The notes under the pieces: model-generated | Database searches by the model: none | Told to the model about the DNA's origin: nothing | The model's input: the letters and a program-made list of their open reading frames with translations, nothing else | Translations under genes and position numbers: made by a program | Part shown: positions 1 to 9,301 of the stretch, in pieces | Layout of the letters: each line of letters starts with the position of its first letter | Position numbering within the stretch: position 1 is the stretch's first letter | Assembly (NCBI RefSeq): GCF_927312905.1 | Contig: NZ_CAKMHQ010000024.1 | Location: forward strand, 36,240-100,239 | Direction of reading: 5' to 3' | Length of the DNA stretch: 64,000 bases | DNA from: Candidatus Nitrotoga sp. 1052 | GTDB lineage: Bacteria; Pseudomonadota; Gammaproteobacteria; Burkholderiales; Gallionellaceae

Positions 1-1
1 T

Positions 2-274
2 CTGAAGAACGCCGCAACCATCGTGTGGAATGGCCCGGTAGGCGTATTTGAATTTGACCAGTTTGGCGCTGGCACCAAGACGCTGGGCATGGCGATTGCG
101 GAAAGTCCCGCATTTTCTATCGCTGGCGGTGGTGATACGCTGGCGGCGATTGCCAAATACAAGATCAGCGATCAAGTAAGCTATATTTCCACGGGCGGCG
201 GTGCATTTTTAGAATTCCTCGAAGGCAAAAAATTGCCAGCGGTGGAAATTCTTGAGCAACGTGCTGCGAAGTAA
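2..274 (+). CDS. pgk: phosphoglycerate kinase, C-terminal part
   Basis: This is the 3' end of a gene cut by the left window edge; about 90 residues remain. Phosphoglycerate kinase transfers a phosphate between 1,3-bisphosphoglycerate and ADP in the cytoplasm, in glycolysis, gluconeogenesis and the Calvin cycle. The C-terminal nucleotide-binding signatures WNGPVGVFE and SIAGGGDT are present, as is the family's typical ending around [17 protein letters not shown]. The frame is open from base 2 with no upstream start, so the product is partial only because of the window. pyk follows after 16 bp in the same direction, so the two are probably cotranscribed, with fba further down. Confidence 0.95.
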   Translation: MKNAATIVWNGPVGVFEFDQFGAGTKTLGMAIAESPAFSIAGGGDTLAAIAKYKISDQVSYISTGGGAFLEFLEGKKLPAVEILEQRAAK

Positions 275-290
275 ATAAGACGAGAAATTT

Positions 291-1730
291 ATGTTACGCA
301 GAACCAAGATTGTTGCCACCCTGGGACCAGCCTCCAGCGACCAGAAAGTGCTGGAGCAAATGATACTTGCTGGCGTGGATGTGGTGCGCATGAACTTTTC
401 CCATGGCACAGCGCAGGACCACGTGGCGCGTGTTGAAAAAGTGCGCGCTGCAGCGGCTGCTTGTGGCCGTATTATAGGAATTCTTGCCGACCTGCAAGGC
501 CCCAAAATTCGTGTGGGGAAACTTGAGAATGACAAGATTATTCTCAAGCAAGGGGATACTTTTATCCTGGATGCGGAATGGACAGGCCTCGGCAATCAGG
601 AACGCGTTGGTCTCGACTACAAGGACTTACCTAAGGATGTCAGCAAAGGTTCGGTGCTGCTGCTGAATGATGGCATGCTGGAATTCGATGTAACCGAAGT
701 TAAGGGCGCGCAAATTATTTGCAAAGTAGTGTGCGGCGGTGTGCTGTCAAACAACAAGGGCATTAATCGCAAGGGCGGCGGTTTGACTGCCCCCGCGCTT
801 ACCGACAAGGACAAGGAGGACATTAAGACCGCAGCCCTGATTAAAGCGGACTATCTGGCGATTTCCTTCCCGCGCTCGGCTGATGACATGAAATTGGCGC
901 GCAAGTTGATGCATGCGGCTGGCGGCAAAAGCTTATTGATGGCTAAAATTGAGCGTGCCGAAGCCATTGCCGTACTGGACGAAATTATTGATGCATCCGA
1001 TGCTATCATGGTGGCTCGAGGCGACCTTTCCGTGGAAGTGGGAGATGCAGCCGTGCCAGGCTTGCAAAAACGCATGATCCGTATGGCGCGCGCCAAAAAC
1101 AAGTTGGTTATCACTGCCACACAGATGATGGAATCCATGATCACTAACCCGATTCCTACTCGTGCGGAAGTATCGGACGTGGCAAATGCAGTGCTGGATG
1201 GTACTGATGCGGTAATGCTGTCGGCAGAAACCGCGGTGGGCGACTATCCCATCGAAACCATCAAATCCATGGTGCGTATCTGTATCAACGCGGAAAGTGA
1301 GATGGAAGATATCGCCACCAGTCACCGCCTACTACAAACGAAATTCGCACGCATCGATCAGGCTATCGCCATGTCTGCGCTATATGCTGCTTCTCACTTT
1401 ACGATCAAAGCGATTGTGGCGCTGACCCAGTCCGGTTCGACTCCTCTGTGGATGTCCCGTATGAATGCAAGGGTGCCGATCTTTGCGTTAACGCCGACTG
1501 AATCAACCTTGAGTAAAGTAACTCTATTCAGCGGAGTGCATCCGATTGCGTTTAACACTACCTCCAAACTTCCGTCAGTAGAATTGCGCGCAGCGGAGGA
1601 TGAGCTGGTACGTTTGGGATTAGTACAAGAAGGTGACATGATTGTGATGACTATAGGCGAAGCCGTTGGCAAGGCTGGCTATACCAATACCATGAAAATT
1701 GTCCGGGTAGGCGATCACCGTAAGCACTGA
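291..1730 (+). CDS. pyk: pyruvate kinase
   Basis: Pyruvate kinase converts phosphoenolpyruvate and ADP to pyruvate and ATP in the cytoplasm. The 479-residue length is normal. Visible signatures are the N-terminal RRTKIVATLGPASS, the substrate and metal-binding segment MAKIERAEA with the family lysine, the ITATQMMESMI loop, and DGTDAVMLSAETAVGDYP, followed by the C-terminal allosteric domain. It lies between pgk and fba, an order common in autotrophic betaproteobacteria. The ATG at 291 sits 16 bp after the pgk stop. Identification is secure; the allosteric effector cannot be read from the sequence. Confidence 0.97.
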   Translation: MLRRTKIVATLGPASSDQKVLEQMILAGVDVVRMNFSHGTAQDHVARVEKVRAAAAACGRIIGILADLQGPKIRVGKLENDKIILKQGDTFILDAEWTGLGNQERVGLDYKDLPKDVSKGSVLLLNDGMLEFDVTEVKGAQIICKVVCGGVLSNNKGINRKGGGLTAPALTDKDKEDIKTAALIKADYLAISFPRSADDMKLARKLMHAAGGKSLLMAKIERAEAIAVLDEIIDASDAIMVARGDLSVEVGDAAVPGLQKRMIRMARAKNKLVITATQMMESMITNPIPTRAEVSDVANAVLDGTDAVMLSAETAVGDYPIETIKSMVRICINAESEMEDIATSHRLLQTKFARIDQAIAMSALYAASHFTIKAIVALTQSGSTPLWMSRMNARVPIFALTPTESTLSKVTLFSGVHPIAFNTTSKLPSVELRAAEDELVRLGLVQEGDMIVMTIGEAVGKAGYTNTMKIVRVGDHRKH

Positions 1731-1820
1731 GGAGTTGAAGCGCAGCCGAGTTTTCCCGTACACTGCCAGATTCTATTTTTTGATTTTGTTTGATAACTTT
1801 AAATTTGTTAGGAGAAAAAA

Positions 1821-2885
1821 ATGGCTCTTGTTTCATTACGCCAGCTGCTGGATCATGCAGCCGAGAACGGATACGGCCTGCCCGCATTCAACGTCAATAA
1901 TTTGGAACAGGTCAAGGCAATCATGGAGGCGGCGGATGAAACCAACAGCCCAGTGATTATGCAAGGCTCAGCTGGTGCCCGCAAATATGCGGGTGAAGCA
2001 TTCTTGCGTCACCTGATTCTAGCTGCAGTAGAGACTTATCCGCACATTCCAGTAGTAATGCACCAAGATCACGGCGCCTCCCCGGCTGTATGTATCAACG
2101 CCATTCGTTCCGGATTCTCCAGCGTAATGATGGATGGTTCTTTGAAAGAAGATGCCAAAACTCCGTCTTCCTACGAATACAACGTTGAAGTAACAAGTAA
2201 AGTTGTTGATATTTCCCATGCGGTCGGCGTATCCGTTGAAGGTGAACTAGGTTGTTTGGGCTCACTTGAAACCGGCATGGGCGAACAAGAAGATGGACAA
2301 GGCGCGGAAGGTAAACTTGATCACTCGCAACTGCTAACCGATCCAGAAGAAGCAGCCGACTTTGTCCGGAAGACTGGTGTAGATGCACTGGCGATAGCCA
2401 TCGGCACCTCGCACGGTGCATACAAATTCACCCGCCCTCCCACAGGCGACACTTTGGATATTAAGCGCATCAAGGCAATCCACGCTCGCATTCCCAATAC
2501 TCACTTGGTAATGCATGGATCTTCTTCTGTACCGCAAGAATGGTTGAAGATCATTGACCAATTTGGCGGCGACATGGGGGAAACCTACGGCGTGCCCGTT
2601 TCGGAAATAGTCGAGGGTATAAAACACGGCGTGCGAAAAGTTAACATCGACACAGACCTGCGCATGGCATCTACTGGCGCGGTACGTCGTCACTTGGCAC
2701 AAAACCCGAAAAATTTCGATCCACGTAAATTCTTGGCAGAATCGACTATAGCCATGAAAGAGATTTGCAAGGCACGTTATGAAGCCTTCGGTTCTGCCGG
2801 CCAAGCCTCGAAAATAAAGCCGATTTCACTGGACGCTATGGCCATCAGGTACGCTAAAGGTGAGCTAAAAGCCATCGTCAAATAA
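1821..2885 (+). CDS. fba: fructose-bisphosphate aldolase class II, Calvin-cycle subtype
   Basis: Zinc-dependent class II aldolase that splits or forms fructose-1,6-bisphosphate; the Calvin subtype usually also makes sedoheptulose-1,7-bisphosphate. The 354-residue protein shows the zinc-site segment VVMHQDHG, the EGELGCLGS motif and the long insertion [16 protein letters not shown] that marks the longer type B/Calvin group, then the [11 protein letters not shown] and NIDTDLRMA phosphate-binding segments. ATG at 1821 is preceded by TTAGGAG with normal spacing, which decides the start. It is the last gene of the pgk-pyk-fba run and is followed at once by a clear terminator. The subtype assignment fits an autotrophic host. 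Confidence 0.95.
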   Translation: MALVSLRQLLDHAAENGYGLPAFNVNNLEQVKAIMEAADETNSPVIMQGSAGARKYAGEAFLRHLILAAVETYPHIPVVMHQDHGASPAVCINAIRSGFSSVMMDGSLKEDAKTPSSYEYNVEVTSKVVDISHAVGVSVEGELGCLGSLETGMGEQEDGQGAEGKLDHSQLLTDPEEAADFVRKTGVDALAIAIGTSHGAYKFTRPPTGDTLDIKRIKAIHARIPNTHLVMHGSSSVPQEWLKIIDQFGGDMGETYGVPVSEIVEGIKHGVRKVNIDTDLRMASTGAVRRHLAQNPKNFDPRKFLAESTIAMKEICKARYEAFGSAGQASKIKPISLDAMAIRYAKGELKAIVK

Positions 2886-2903
2886 TTCAATGTAAGTACA
2901 ATT

Positions 2904-2933
2904 AAAAAAAGCGGTTTTCGAACCGCTTTTTTC
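2904..2933 (+). terminator. rho-independent terminator after fba
   Basis: A perfect stem GCGGTT / AACCGC around a TTCG tetraloop, extended by an A-run on the left and a T-run on the right, starts about 20 bp after the fba stop. It should end the pgk-pyk-fba transcript. Confidence 0.9.
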
Positions 2934-3172
2934 TTATCTAGAGAATTAAAGGTAACCATTCGTAGCTAACACAATAAATTATTCCAGTTCCCGTTAAAAA
3001 ATCCTTACCCCCCACAAATTTATTTAACTTCTGTTCTAAAGATCCCGCCGTTCACTTCAGCTAAAGAATGGGAAGATTGCTTACGCCAAATATCTGTGCA
3101 TTATGGGAAAGAATGCGAAGCTGGTAACATTGAAATTCTCGCAAGCATGAAATTCAGAATATTTAAAACATC

Positions 3173-3511
3173 ATGCAATATGTACAGAACCTTCCCCTTC
3201 CTCCGTCTTTAAACGGATTAGAAGACAAAAATGAAGTAAAAAAGCTAACTGAAATTAAACCAGTTGAGCCCGTCTCAGAGCGCACCCAGCCTTCGCTGGT
3301 GTTTAGGCCATTTACACGATCTGAACAGCAGCACAACTTGGTTAAGCCAGTCGAAAGGCGACATACTGAGACCGATCTTGGTGAACGCCGAACAATCTGC
3401 CGTCGTATCAAAATTCAGCCTCTTCTGAAAGAGCTACGCTCAAAGGTAGACCGAAGACACCACAAACAAAGAAAAACAGATATAACAGAACATATAGATG
3501 AAGAGGCATAG
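3173..3511 (+). CDS. hypothetical protein, basic, 112 residues
   Basis: I do not recognise this protein. It is very polar, with several arginine pairs (ERRTICRRI, DRRHHKQRK) and a proline-rich start, and has no signal peptide or membrane segment. The arrangement ERR....RR recalls small uncharacterised proteins of betaproteobacteria, but no function follows from that. No convincing ribosome-binding site precedes the ATG at 3173. It stands alone between the fba terminator and ppk2, in AT-richer DNA than its left neighbours. The opposite strand also has an 82-residue frame, which looks less protein-like. Confidence 0.45.
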   Translation: MQYVQNLPLPPSLNGLEDKNEVKKLTEIKPVEPVSERTQPSLVFRPFTRSEQQHNLVKPVERRHTETDLGERRTICRRIKIQPLLKELRSKVDRRHHKQRKTDITEHIDEEA

Positions 3512-3652
3512 AGCTGGAAGTTGTTCAAAATAACTGATTACACCAATCATTTGATGGATTTATATCGTAGAGTTACTTCGCGAAGCGTGGGTATAAGTTG
3601 GCGGATTTAATTTTGTATGGCAGGAATCGACATATTTTTTGGTGAATCCTCA

Positions 3653-4459
3653 ATGAACAAAAAAAACAATCTCAACAAACCCGCTAAAACAGCTGCTCAA
3701 ATCAGCAAGCATGAATATCGAAAAATGCTCCATGCCCTTCAGGTCGAGCTAGTCAAGCTGCAGCGGCACTTCATTAAGTGTAATGACAAAATTCTAATAA
3801 TTTTTGAAGGCCGGGATGCGTCTGGAAAAGATGGCACAATCAAGCGCATCGTTCAACATTTGAGTCCACGTGAAACACGCGTCGTGGCGCTCGGCAGGCC
3901 TTCGGACCGAGATCAGACATCGTGGTACTTCCAGCGTTACGTTCCCTATCTGCCGGCAGCTCAAGAACTCGTGCTGTTTAACCGCAGTTGGTACAATCGC
4001 GCGGGTGTCGAGCGGGTAATGGGCTTTTGCACTGATGCTGAATATGAGGAGTTTATGGACTCAGTATCAGAGTTCGAACATATGTTGCTCCGTTCAGGTA
4101 TCAAGCTTCTAAAGTACTACCTTGACATCAGCAAACGCGAACAGAAGAAACGCTTAAATGAGCGCATGACAGACCCGCTTACCCAATGGAAAGTTAGCGC
4201 GCTTGACGACCAGGCAATCAAGAAATGGAAGCCATACAGCTTGGCACGCAACGAAATGTTGGCTCGCTCGCACAACACAATGGCTCCATGGACAATAGTT
4301 CGCGCCGACGACAAATATCTGACACGACTTAATGTTATCAAGGATATGCTCAGCCGCCTTAATTACGCGGATAAGGATGAACGACTGGTTCTGCCGGATC
4401 CGCAGGTCGTATTAACTTACGATGCAACATATCTCGAAAATGGTGTGCTAGAGCCATAG
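3653..4459 (+). CDS. ppk2: polyphosphate kinase 2 family protein
   Basis: PPK2 enzymes transfer phosphate between polyphosphate and nucleotides in the cytoplasm; this length and single domain suit class I, which phosphorylates NDPs. With the start at 3653 (268 residues) the Walker A GRDASGKDG is at residues 53-61, the Walker B region LVLFNRSWYNR near 107-117, and the lid segment KRLNERMTDPLTQWKVS follows. An in-frame ATG exists at 3617, but only the 3653 ATG has a fitting ribosome site (GGTGA, 7 bp upstream), so the shorter form is preferred. It appears monocistronic. The exact class is inferred from overall similarity; the family is certain. Confidence 0.92.
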   Translation: MNKKNNLNKPAKTAAQISKHEYRKMLHALQVELVKLQRHFIKCNDKILIIFEGRDASGKDGTIKRIVQHLSPRETRVVALGRPSDRDQTSWYFQRYVPYLPAAQELVLFNRSWYNRAGVERVMGFCTDAEYEEFMDSVSEFEHMLLRSGIKLLKYYLDISKREQKKRLNERMTDPLTQWKVSALDDQAIKKWKPYSLARNEMLARSHNTMAPWTIVRADDKYLTRLNVIKDMLSRLNYADKDERLVLPDPQVVLTYDATYLENGVLEP

Positions 4460-4677
4460 CCGGAGATTTTTGAGCGGAAAAGTCTTCTCGATGACTGCCC
4501 CCCGCCATTTAGCTTGGCGTTCAATCTGTAGCCTTCTTTCTGGCAACGTTACGATCCCGCCCTCTTAGTCAGTGCGTCACCGCACATACACTAGATTTTT
4601 CTTAAGATAATCTTTATCTGTTTTTTTGGCGACATTCCATGTCGATATGAATCTATCTACCACTACAGAGGTACATG

Positions 4678-5298
4678 ATGACAACCAAGATACAGGTAAT
4701 CTTTTACAGCTCGCATGGACATATATATCAGATGGCGGAAGCCATCATGGCTGGTGTACGTGAGATATCGGATGTTGAGGCCACTTTGTGGCAGGTGCCG
4801 GAACTGATGCCTGACGATGCATTAAAAACACATGCCAAAACTGCGCGTGCATCGTTTGCACAGATACCCACTGCCAAACCAGAGCAGTTGGCTGAGGCCG
4901 ATGCCATCATTTTTGGCACGCCGACGCGCTTCGGTAACATGTGCGCTCAGATGCGCAATTTTCTTGATCAGACTGGAGGACTGTGGATGAAAGGCGCGCT
5001 AATTGGCAAGGTAGGCAGCGTTTTTACCAGTTCGGCAACACAGCATGGGGGCCAGGAATCAACCATACTCAGTTTTCATACCACTCTGTTACACCAAGGC
5101 ATGGTGATCGTCGGGGTGCCCTATTCTGAGCAACGACAAATGACCATCAGTGAAATTACTGGCGGCAGTCCTTACGGCGCATCAACGATAACTGGTGGTG
5201 ATGGCGCACGCCAACCGAGCGAGAACGAACTTGCGATTGCACGTTTTCAAGGCCGGCATGTCGCTGAAATTGCCAGGCGGCTAAAAACAGCGGTATAA
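4678..5298 (+). CDS. wrbA: NAD(P)H:quinone oxidoreductase, WrbA type
   Basis: Flavodoxin-like FMN enzyme that reduces quinones by two electrons and so avoids semiquinone radicals. Seen: the FMN phosphate loop [11 protein letters not shown] near the N-terminus, GTPTRFGNM, the [20 protein letters not shown] segment and the WrbA hallmark [15 protein letters not shown] followed by QPSENEL. Two ATGs adjoin (4675 and 4678); AGAGG at 4667-4671 is 6 bp before the second and only 3 bp before the first, so 4678 is chosen. A DoxX-type membrane gene follows after 70 bp in the same direction, a pairing that suits redox or quinone stress. Confidence 0.93.
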   Translation: MTTKIQVIFYSSHGHIYQMAEAIMAGVREISDVEATLWQVPELMPDDALKTHAKTARASFAQIPTAKPEQLAEADAIIFGTPTRFGNMCAQMRNFLDQTGGLWMKGALIGKVGSVFTSSATQHGGQESTILSFHTTLLHQGMVIVGVPYSEQRQMTISEITGGSPYGASTITGGDGARQPSENELAIARFQGRHVAEIARRLKTAV

Positions 5299-5368
5299 AT
5301 GCCAGTTCATGAACCGCTAGCGAACGCATCTCGATGGCTTTCTAACTGCTCCGAAAAGGATTTCAACT

Positions 5369-5794
5369 ATGAATGCATTGAACAGCTTTGGCCCGTTAGT
5401 GGGCCGTATTCTGATGGCACTCATTTTTGTTATGTCGGGCTTCGGCAAAATCACCGGCTTTGAAGGGACGGTAGGGTATATAGCCAGCAAGGGACTACCA
5501 ATGCCGGAATTGCTCGCCATCGGCGCCATCATCGTTGAACTGGGCGGAGGTATCATGCTGATCGTCGGCTGGAATGCACGTTGGGCCGCCGCCGCGATAT
5601 TTGTATTTACCGCAATGGCTGCGTTGTTCTTCCATAATTTCTGGGCCGTGCCGCCCGCCGAAGCACAAAACCAGATGATCAACTTCATGAAGAACATTTC
5701 CATGATGGGCGGCTTACTTTATGTTGTCGTACACGGAAGCGGGCCTTTTAGTTTAAGTCATGGCACTACTATTGATCCGGCAGCTGAAATTTGA
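5369..5794 (+). CDS. DoxX family membrane protein
   Basis: A 141-residue inner-membrane protein with about four hydrophobic helices. The start LVGRILMALIFVMSGFGKITGF and the GAIIVELGGGIMLIVGW segment are typical of the DoxX family. Members are linked to thiosulfate:quinone oxidoreductase in archaea, but most bacterial ones have no proven activity. AAAAGGA precedes the ATG at good distance. Its position 70 bp after wrbA suggests cotranscription and a role in redox stress, which is inference only. Confidence 0.85.
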   Translation: MNALNSFGPLVGRILMALIFVMSGFGKITGFEGTVGYIASKGLPMPELLAIGAIIVELGGGIMLIVGWNARWAAAAIFVFTAMAALFFHNFWAVPPAEAQNQMINFMKNISMMGGLLYVVVHGSGPFSLSHGTTIDPAAEI

Positions 5795-5862
5795 AGTTTT
5801 CATGCGGCTAATGACGCCGCGCATGGTCGGTAGGAGAGTCCACTCAAATACTATAGACTCCG

Positions 5863-5962
5863 CCCGATTTATCCGTGAGTCACCCAGTTTGAACTGCTCA
5901 TAGAACTTGTATTTATTGACTTGCACGAGCGTCTCTCATACGTGAGTCGCGGATAAATCAGG
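5863..5962. repeat. interrupted inverted repeat between doxX and ncgA
   Basis: GATTTATCCG (5866-5875) is matched by its exact complement CGGATAAATC (5950-5959), and CGTGAGTC occurs directly repeated at 5874 and 5941. The arms are about 75 bp apart with no U-tract, so it may be a weak hairpin or the relic of a small mobile element. The rest of the 289-bp gap holds only the ncgA promoter. Confidence 0.5.
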
Positions 5963-6013
5963 CCGGATCAATAGATGTACGATGTGCTATATGTTTAGAC
6001 AAGTTTTTTTTGC

Positions 6014-6055
6014 TTGACAATATCTTTAATTAAAGATACATTAAAAATGACTGTT
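6014..6055 (+). promoter_or_regulatory. sigma-70-like promoter with NsrR-like operator upstream of ncgA
   Basis: TTGACA at 6014-6019 is a perfect -35 box; 17 bp later TACATT (6037-6042) can act as -10. Overlapping the -10, bases 6033-6055 read AAGATACATTA-A-AAATGACTGTT, which matches the two 11-bp half sites of the NsrR consensus (AAGATGCATTT / AAATGCATCTT) at about 9/11 and 8/11. A perfect 16-bp palindrome ATCTTTAATTAAAGAT (6022-6037) fills the -35/-10 spacer. NsrR is a nitric-oxide-sensing repressor known to control the ncgABC-nirK operon in Nitrosomonas, so the site fits the genes downstream. Binding itself is inferred. Confidence 0.65.
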
Positions 6056-6083
6056 ATTAAAATATATCAAAAATGAGAATTGG

Positions 6084-7175
6084 ATGATAAGAAAAATGAC
6101 AATGGCCTTAAATATATTGCGTGTGCCCACTGTGGCCCGCTATCTCAGGAATGTTTTAACATTTTGTTTTTTGGCGGGAGTAGCCACTGCAAGCTGGGCT
6201 GAGCAGCGCGAATTTACCTTGAGTATTGATGAAGTTTCAATAGAAGTAGCTCCGGGCTTTACCAATAAAGTTTGGGCGTTCAACGGACAAGTGCCAGGGC
6301 CACTCATCCACGTCAAGGAGGGAGATGATGTGATGGTGCATGTAACCAACAACACCACACTTCCCCATACCATCCATTGGCATGGGGTTAACCAGACCGG
6401 CAGTTGGCAACAAGATGGCGTGCCAGGCGTCACACAAGAAGCGATTCAGCCCGGCGAATCTTATACCTATAAATTCAATGTTGATCGTCCCGGAAGCCTG
6501 TGGTACCACTGCCATGTAAATGTCTGGGAGCATGTGGCGATACGCGGGATGTGGGGGCCAATGATCGTCGATCCAAAAACCCCGAGCGCACTCGAAAAGG
6601 AAGTTACCCTGGATGCCATTCTGATGATGAGCACTTGGCAATCTCCCTATGCCAGCGTATTTGGCAAAGGCGGCAGCCCGCAGGATGTTTCTGACTACTT
6701 TTCAGTAAACGCAAAATCCTTCCCATTCACCCAGCCGATTAGGGTCAAGAAAGGCGATGTGTTGAGAATGCGTTTTATTGGCGCAGGCGATGAAACGCAC
6801 CAAATGCATATGCATGGGCACGACATGCTCATAACCCACAAAGACGGTTATCCACTTGCCAATCCTTACTATGTGGACACTGTTCCGGTAGGACCCGGTG
6901 AGCGTTATGACGTGATCGTCAAGATGAACAATCCTGGACTCTTCATAATGCACGACCATGTCGACAAACACATGACAAACAATGGTGCCTCGATGGGTGG
7001 GCCAATGACCGTTTTTGAATATGAAGGCGTCAAAATGAATGACTGGTACACATGGAAAGGCAAAGTGTACGATCCAAATTTCTTCTACAGTGTGTCGCTT
7101 ACGCAGGGATATGGACTTTTCAACAGCGCACCTTTCATGGGCAAAATAATCGAACAGGGGAAAAGGAGGAGATAA
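6084..7175 (+). CDS. ncgA: two-domain multicopper (blue copper) oxidase NcgA
   Basis: Periplasmic two-domain multicopper oxidase, first gene of an ncgABC-nirK cluster. A signal peptide ends near residue 39 (TASWA). Domain 1 holds HWH at 98-100 and the combined type 1/trinuclear motif YHCH (141-144) with H150 and M156 as remaining type 1 ligands. Domain 2 holds HQMHMHGHD and MHDHVDKH but no cysteine, so type 1 copper is only in domain 1, as in the type C enzyme of Nitrosomonas europaea. In that organism the ncg genes help NirK work and limit nitrite/NO toxicity. The stop lies inside the ribosome site of the next gene, so translation is coupled. Confidence 0.88.
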   Translation: MIRKMTMALNILRVPTVARYLRNVLTFCFLAGVATASWAEQREFTLSIDEVSIEVAPGFTNKVWAFNGQVPGPLIHVKEGDDVMVHVTNNTTLPHTIHWHGVNQTGSWQQDGVPGVTQEAIQPGESYTYKFNVDRPGSLWYHCHVNVWEHVAIRGMWGPMIVDPKTPSALEKEVTLDAILMMSTWQSPYASVFGKGGSPQDVSDYFSVNAKSFPFTQPIRVKKGDVLRMRFIGAGDETHQMHMHGHDMLITHKDGYPLANPYYVDTVPVGPGERYDVIVKMNNPGLFIMHDHVDKHMTNNGASMGGPMTVFEYEGVKMNDWYTWKGKVYDPNFFYSVSLTQGYGLFNSAPFMGKIIEQGKRRR

Positions 7176-7177
7176 AT

Positions 7178-7858
7178 ATGAAGCGAGTTGTTCTTGTTGC
7201 CTTACTTGGTTTTTCTGGAGCAGCCCTCGCCGGGGCAGAAATGCTTCAGGGGAGTTGTTCCGCCTGCCACAACATTAAGGGGCCGGCAACACAGACTTTG
7301 AAAGCTGCCTTTGAGAAAAAGGGGCCAGATCTCTTTTACGCGGGCAATAAATATCGCCAAGAATGGCTTGTATCTTGGCTGCAAAAGCCCGGACGGATAC
7401 GTCCAGCCGGGATGTACTATGGCGGGCATATCAAGGCTGGGGCAAAAGGTGATGAAATTGATACTTCGACGCTCACAGATCATATTGCACTTTCCAAGGC
7501 CGATGCCACCTCAGTTGCGGCCGAGCTCATGAAGATGAAACCGCATGACGATTTGATCGCAAAGGAGAAAGTTGAGTCCGGTACGATATCAAAGCAGATG
7601 GGGGAAATGGCCTTCACTAAATTCTTGGGCTGTATGGCCTGTCACTTGATCGAGCCTGAATATGGTGGGCTATCGGGGCCAGAGCTTTATACGGCGGCCA
7701 AGCGCCTGCAACCGCAATATATGTCGAGCTTCATCAGATCTCCTCAAGCTTGGGAGCCAAAATCCATGATGCCAAACAAAAATTTATCTGAGGTGAATAT
7801 ACAGAAAATGGTTCATTATCTTGAGACACTGAGCAAGGAGGTTGCAAATGCCAACTAA
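7178..7858 (+). CDS. ncgB: diheme cytochrome c NcgB
   Basis: Periplasmic c-type cytochrome of 226 residues with a signal peptide ending near ALAGA. Two heme-attachment motifs are present, CSACH close to the N-terminus and CMACH in the second half, giving two fused monoheme domains. The frame is open further upstream, but ATG 7178 has a strong AGGAGGAGA (7163-7171) and yields a proper signal peptide, so it is the start. It follows ncgA by 2 bp and overlaps ncgC by 11 bp. By analogy with Nitrosomonas it probably passes electrons between the copper oxidase, NcgC and NirK; that route is inference. Confidence 0.88.
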   Translation: MKRVVLVALLGFSGAALAGAEMLQGSCSACHNIKGPATQTLKAAFEKKGPDLFYAGNKYRQEWLVSWLQKPGRIRPAGMYYGGHIKAGAKGDEIDTSTLTDHIALSKADATSVAAELMKMKPHDDLIAKEKVESGTISKQMGEMAFTKFLGCMACHLIEPEYGGLSGPELYTAAKRLQPQYMSSFIRSPQAWEPKSMMPNKNLSEVNIQKMVHYLETLSKEVANAN

Positions 7859-8198
7859 ATTGTTTTTGTTGATTTTAGTAGCGGCTTTTTCAGTCCAAGC
7901 CCAAGCCAAGGAAGTGCCCGCTGACAACTACAAAGCCTATTGTGTTCAATGCCACGGCAGTGATGGAACCGGAAAAGGCGTGAACGTCCGGGACATGTCG
8001 GTCGTGCCGCGTGATCATACCGATGCAAAGTCAATGTCGGGTCGGTCGGACGAAACATTATTCAAAGCAATCAAAGAGGGTGGGCCATCCATTGAAAAAT
8101 CAATATTGATGCCTCCTTGGGGTGCAACCTTAAGCGACGAAGAAATCAAGGATTTGGTGCAGCATCTACGCATGTTATGCAAGTGCAAATTTGGTTAG
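7848..8198 (+). CDS. ncgC: monoheme cytochrome c NcgC
   Basis: Small periplasmic cytochrome c (116 residues) with signal peptide (FLLILVAAFSVQAQA) and a single heme motif CVQCHGSDGTGKG; a later methionine in LMPPWG is the likely sixth heme ligand. ATG 7848 is preceded by AAGGAGG at 6 bp and overlaps the end of ncgB, so translation is coupled. A TTG at 7842 in the same frame is a weaker alternative. As third gene of the ncg cluster it is the probable electron donor to, or acceptor from, NirK. Confidence 0.88.
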   Translation: MPTKLFLLILVAAFSVQAQAKEVPADNYKAYCVQCHGSDGTGKGVNVRDMSVVPRDHTDAKSMSGRSDETLFKAIKEGGPSIEKSILMPPWGATLSDEEIKDLVQHLRMLCKCKFG

Positions 8199-8272
8199 TA
8201 AATGGCAGTAGCAAGAAGTGGTGGTAAGAAACAAGTAATTTGTAGTTAACTTTAAATTAAAGGGGGAATAAT

Positions 8273-9217
8273 ATGTTTAAACTTAAAAATACAGCTGTTG
8301 CTGTAATGTTGGTAACTGGGCTTTTTTCCGCACAGCAGGTATTCGCAAAAACCGTTAAAGTCACGATGACGGCTATGGAAGTTGATCTTGCCGTGAATAA
8401 TAAGGGCGATGTCAAAATGGCAGCATGGACATTCGATGGCTCCATTCCTGGCAAGCCTGTCCGCGTAGATGAAGGCGATACGGTCGATTTCACGCTGATC
8501 AATCCACCTGAAAATAAAAATTCACACGCAATGGACTTTCATGCGGCTCAGGTAGACGTGCTGAATGAATTTGGTGAAATCAAGCCGGGACAAACTAAAC
8601 ATTTCAAGTTTGAAGCCAAGACTCCAGGCGTATTCATGTATCACTGTGGCGCAAGCACGATGGCTCAGCATATTGCCAAGGGCATGTATGGAATGATCAT
8701 TGTCGATCCAAAAGATAAAAAGAACTATCCAAAAGCAGACCGTGAATACATGCTGATTCAGCAGCAATACTTCCCGGATAGCGAGAACATCACTGGCTTA
8801 CTTGAGAACACAGGTTGGAAAGGTGCTCTCATCAACGGTAAAATGTTTCATTACGATCCTGTTCATGAGCCAAATGCAACTCAGGTTCTGGAATCCAAGC
8901 CAGGCGAGCGCGTCCGCATTTTCTTTGTAAACGCAAACATCAACAATCCGGTCGCTCTGCATCCTATCGCAGGGATTTGGGATCGTGTTTATATCAACGG
9001 CAACCCGAAGAACACTCTATACGGCATTCAAACATACAACGTGGCGGTAGCTGAAGGCGGTACATTTGACATCGTTTCACCAGCTGACCGTCCGACCAAT
9101 GTCGCAATTGTCGATCATGCGATGGGAGCGGCGTTACGCGGTGCTATCACGGTTTTGATGAACAAGCCCGACGCTGACCCGAAAAAAGGACGCGGCGATC
9201 AAATCCTGATCAGATAG
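8273..9217 (+). CDS. nirK: copper-containing nitrite reductase (NO-forming)
   Basis: Periplasmic NirK reduces nitrite to nitric oxide. The 314-residue protein has a signal peptide ending near VFA (25) and two cupredoxin domains. All copper and catalytic residues can be seen: H85, D88 and H90 in SHAMDFH, H124-C125 with H133 and M138 in YHCGASTMAQHIAKGM, catalytic H230 in ALHPIAG and H282 in VDHAMG. AAAGGGGGA precedes the ATG. It lies 74 bp after ncgC, the gene order of Nitrosomonas ncgABC-nirK, and is followed by a hairpin. Expression probably depends on the NsrR-type promoter before ncgA. Confidence 0.96.
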   Translation: MFKLKNTAVAVMLVTGLFSAQQVFAKTVKVTMTAMEVDLAVNNKGDVKMAAWTFDGSIPGKPVRVDEGDTVDFTLINPPENKNSHAMDFHAAQVDVLNEFGEIKPGQTKHFKFEAKTPGVFMYHCGASTMAQHIAKGMYGMIIVDPKDKKNYPKADREYMLIQQQYFPDSENITGLLENTGWKGALINGKMFHYDPVHEPNATQVLESKPGERVRIFFVNANINNPVALHPIAGIWDRVYINGNPKNTLYGIQTYNVAVAEGGTFDIVSPADRPTNVAIVDHAMGAALRGAITVLMNKPDADPKKGRGDQILIR

Positions 9218-9245
9218 TTTTTAGTAAAGCGATTTCGCTTATTTT

Positions 9246-9268
9246 GAGGAGGCTTTTGCCTCCTCTTA
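9246..9268 (+). terminator. hairpin terminator after nirK
   Basis: GAGGAGGC and GCCTCCTC form an 8-bp stem with a short T-rich loop starting 28 bp after the nirK stop, followed by a short T-containing tail. Likely the end of the ncgABC-nirK transcript, although the U-tract is weak. Confidence 0.65.
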
Positions 9269-9301
9269 ACATTTAAACCGGACATATGCACATCGCGTTG
9301 A

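Noticed and set aside
2334..2804. 156-codon frame opposite fba
   Set aside because: Fully antisense to a well-conserved aldolase gene.
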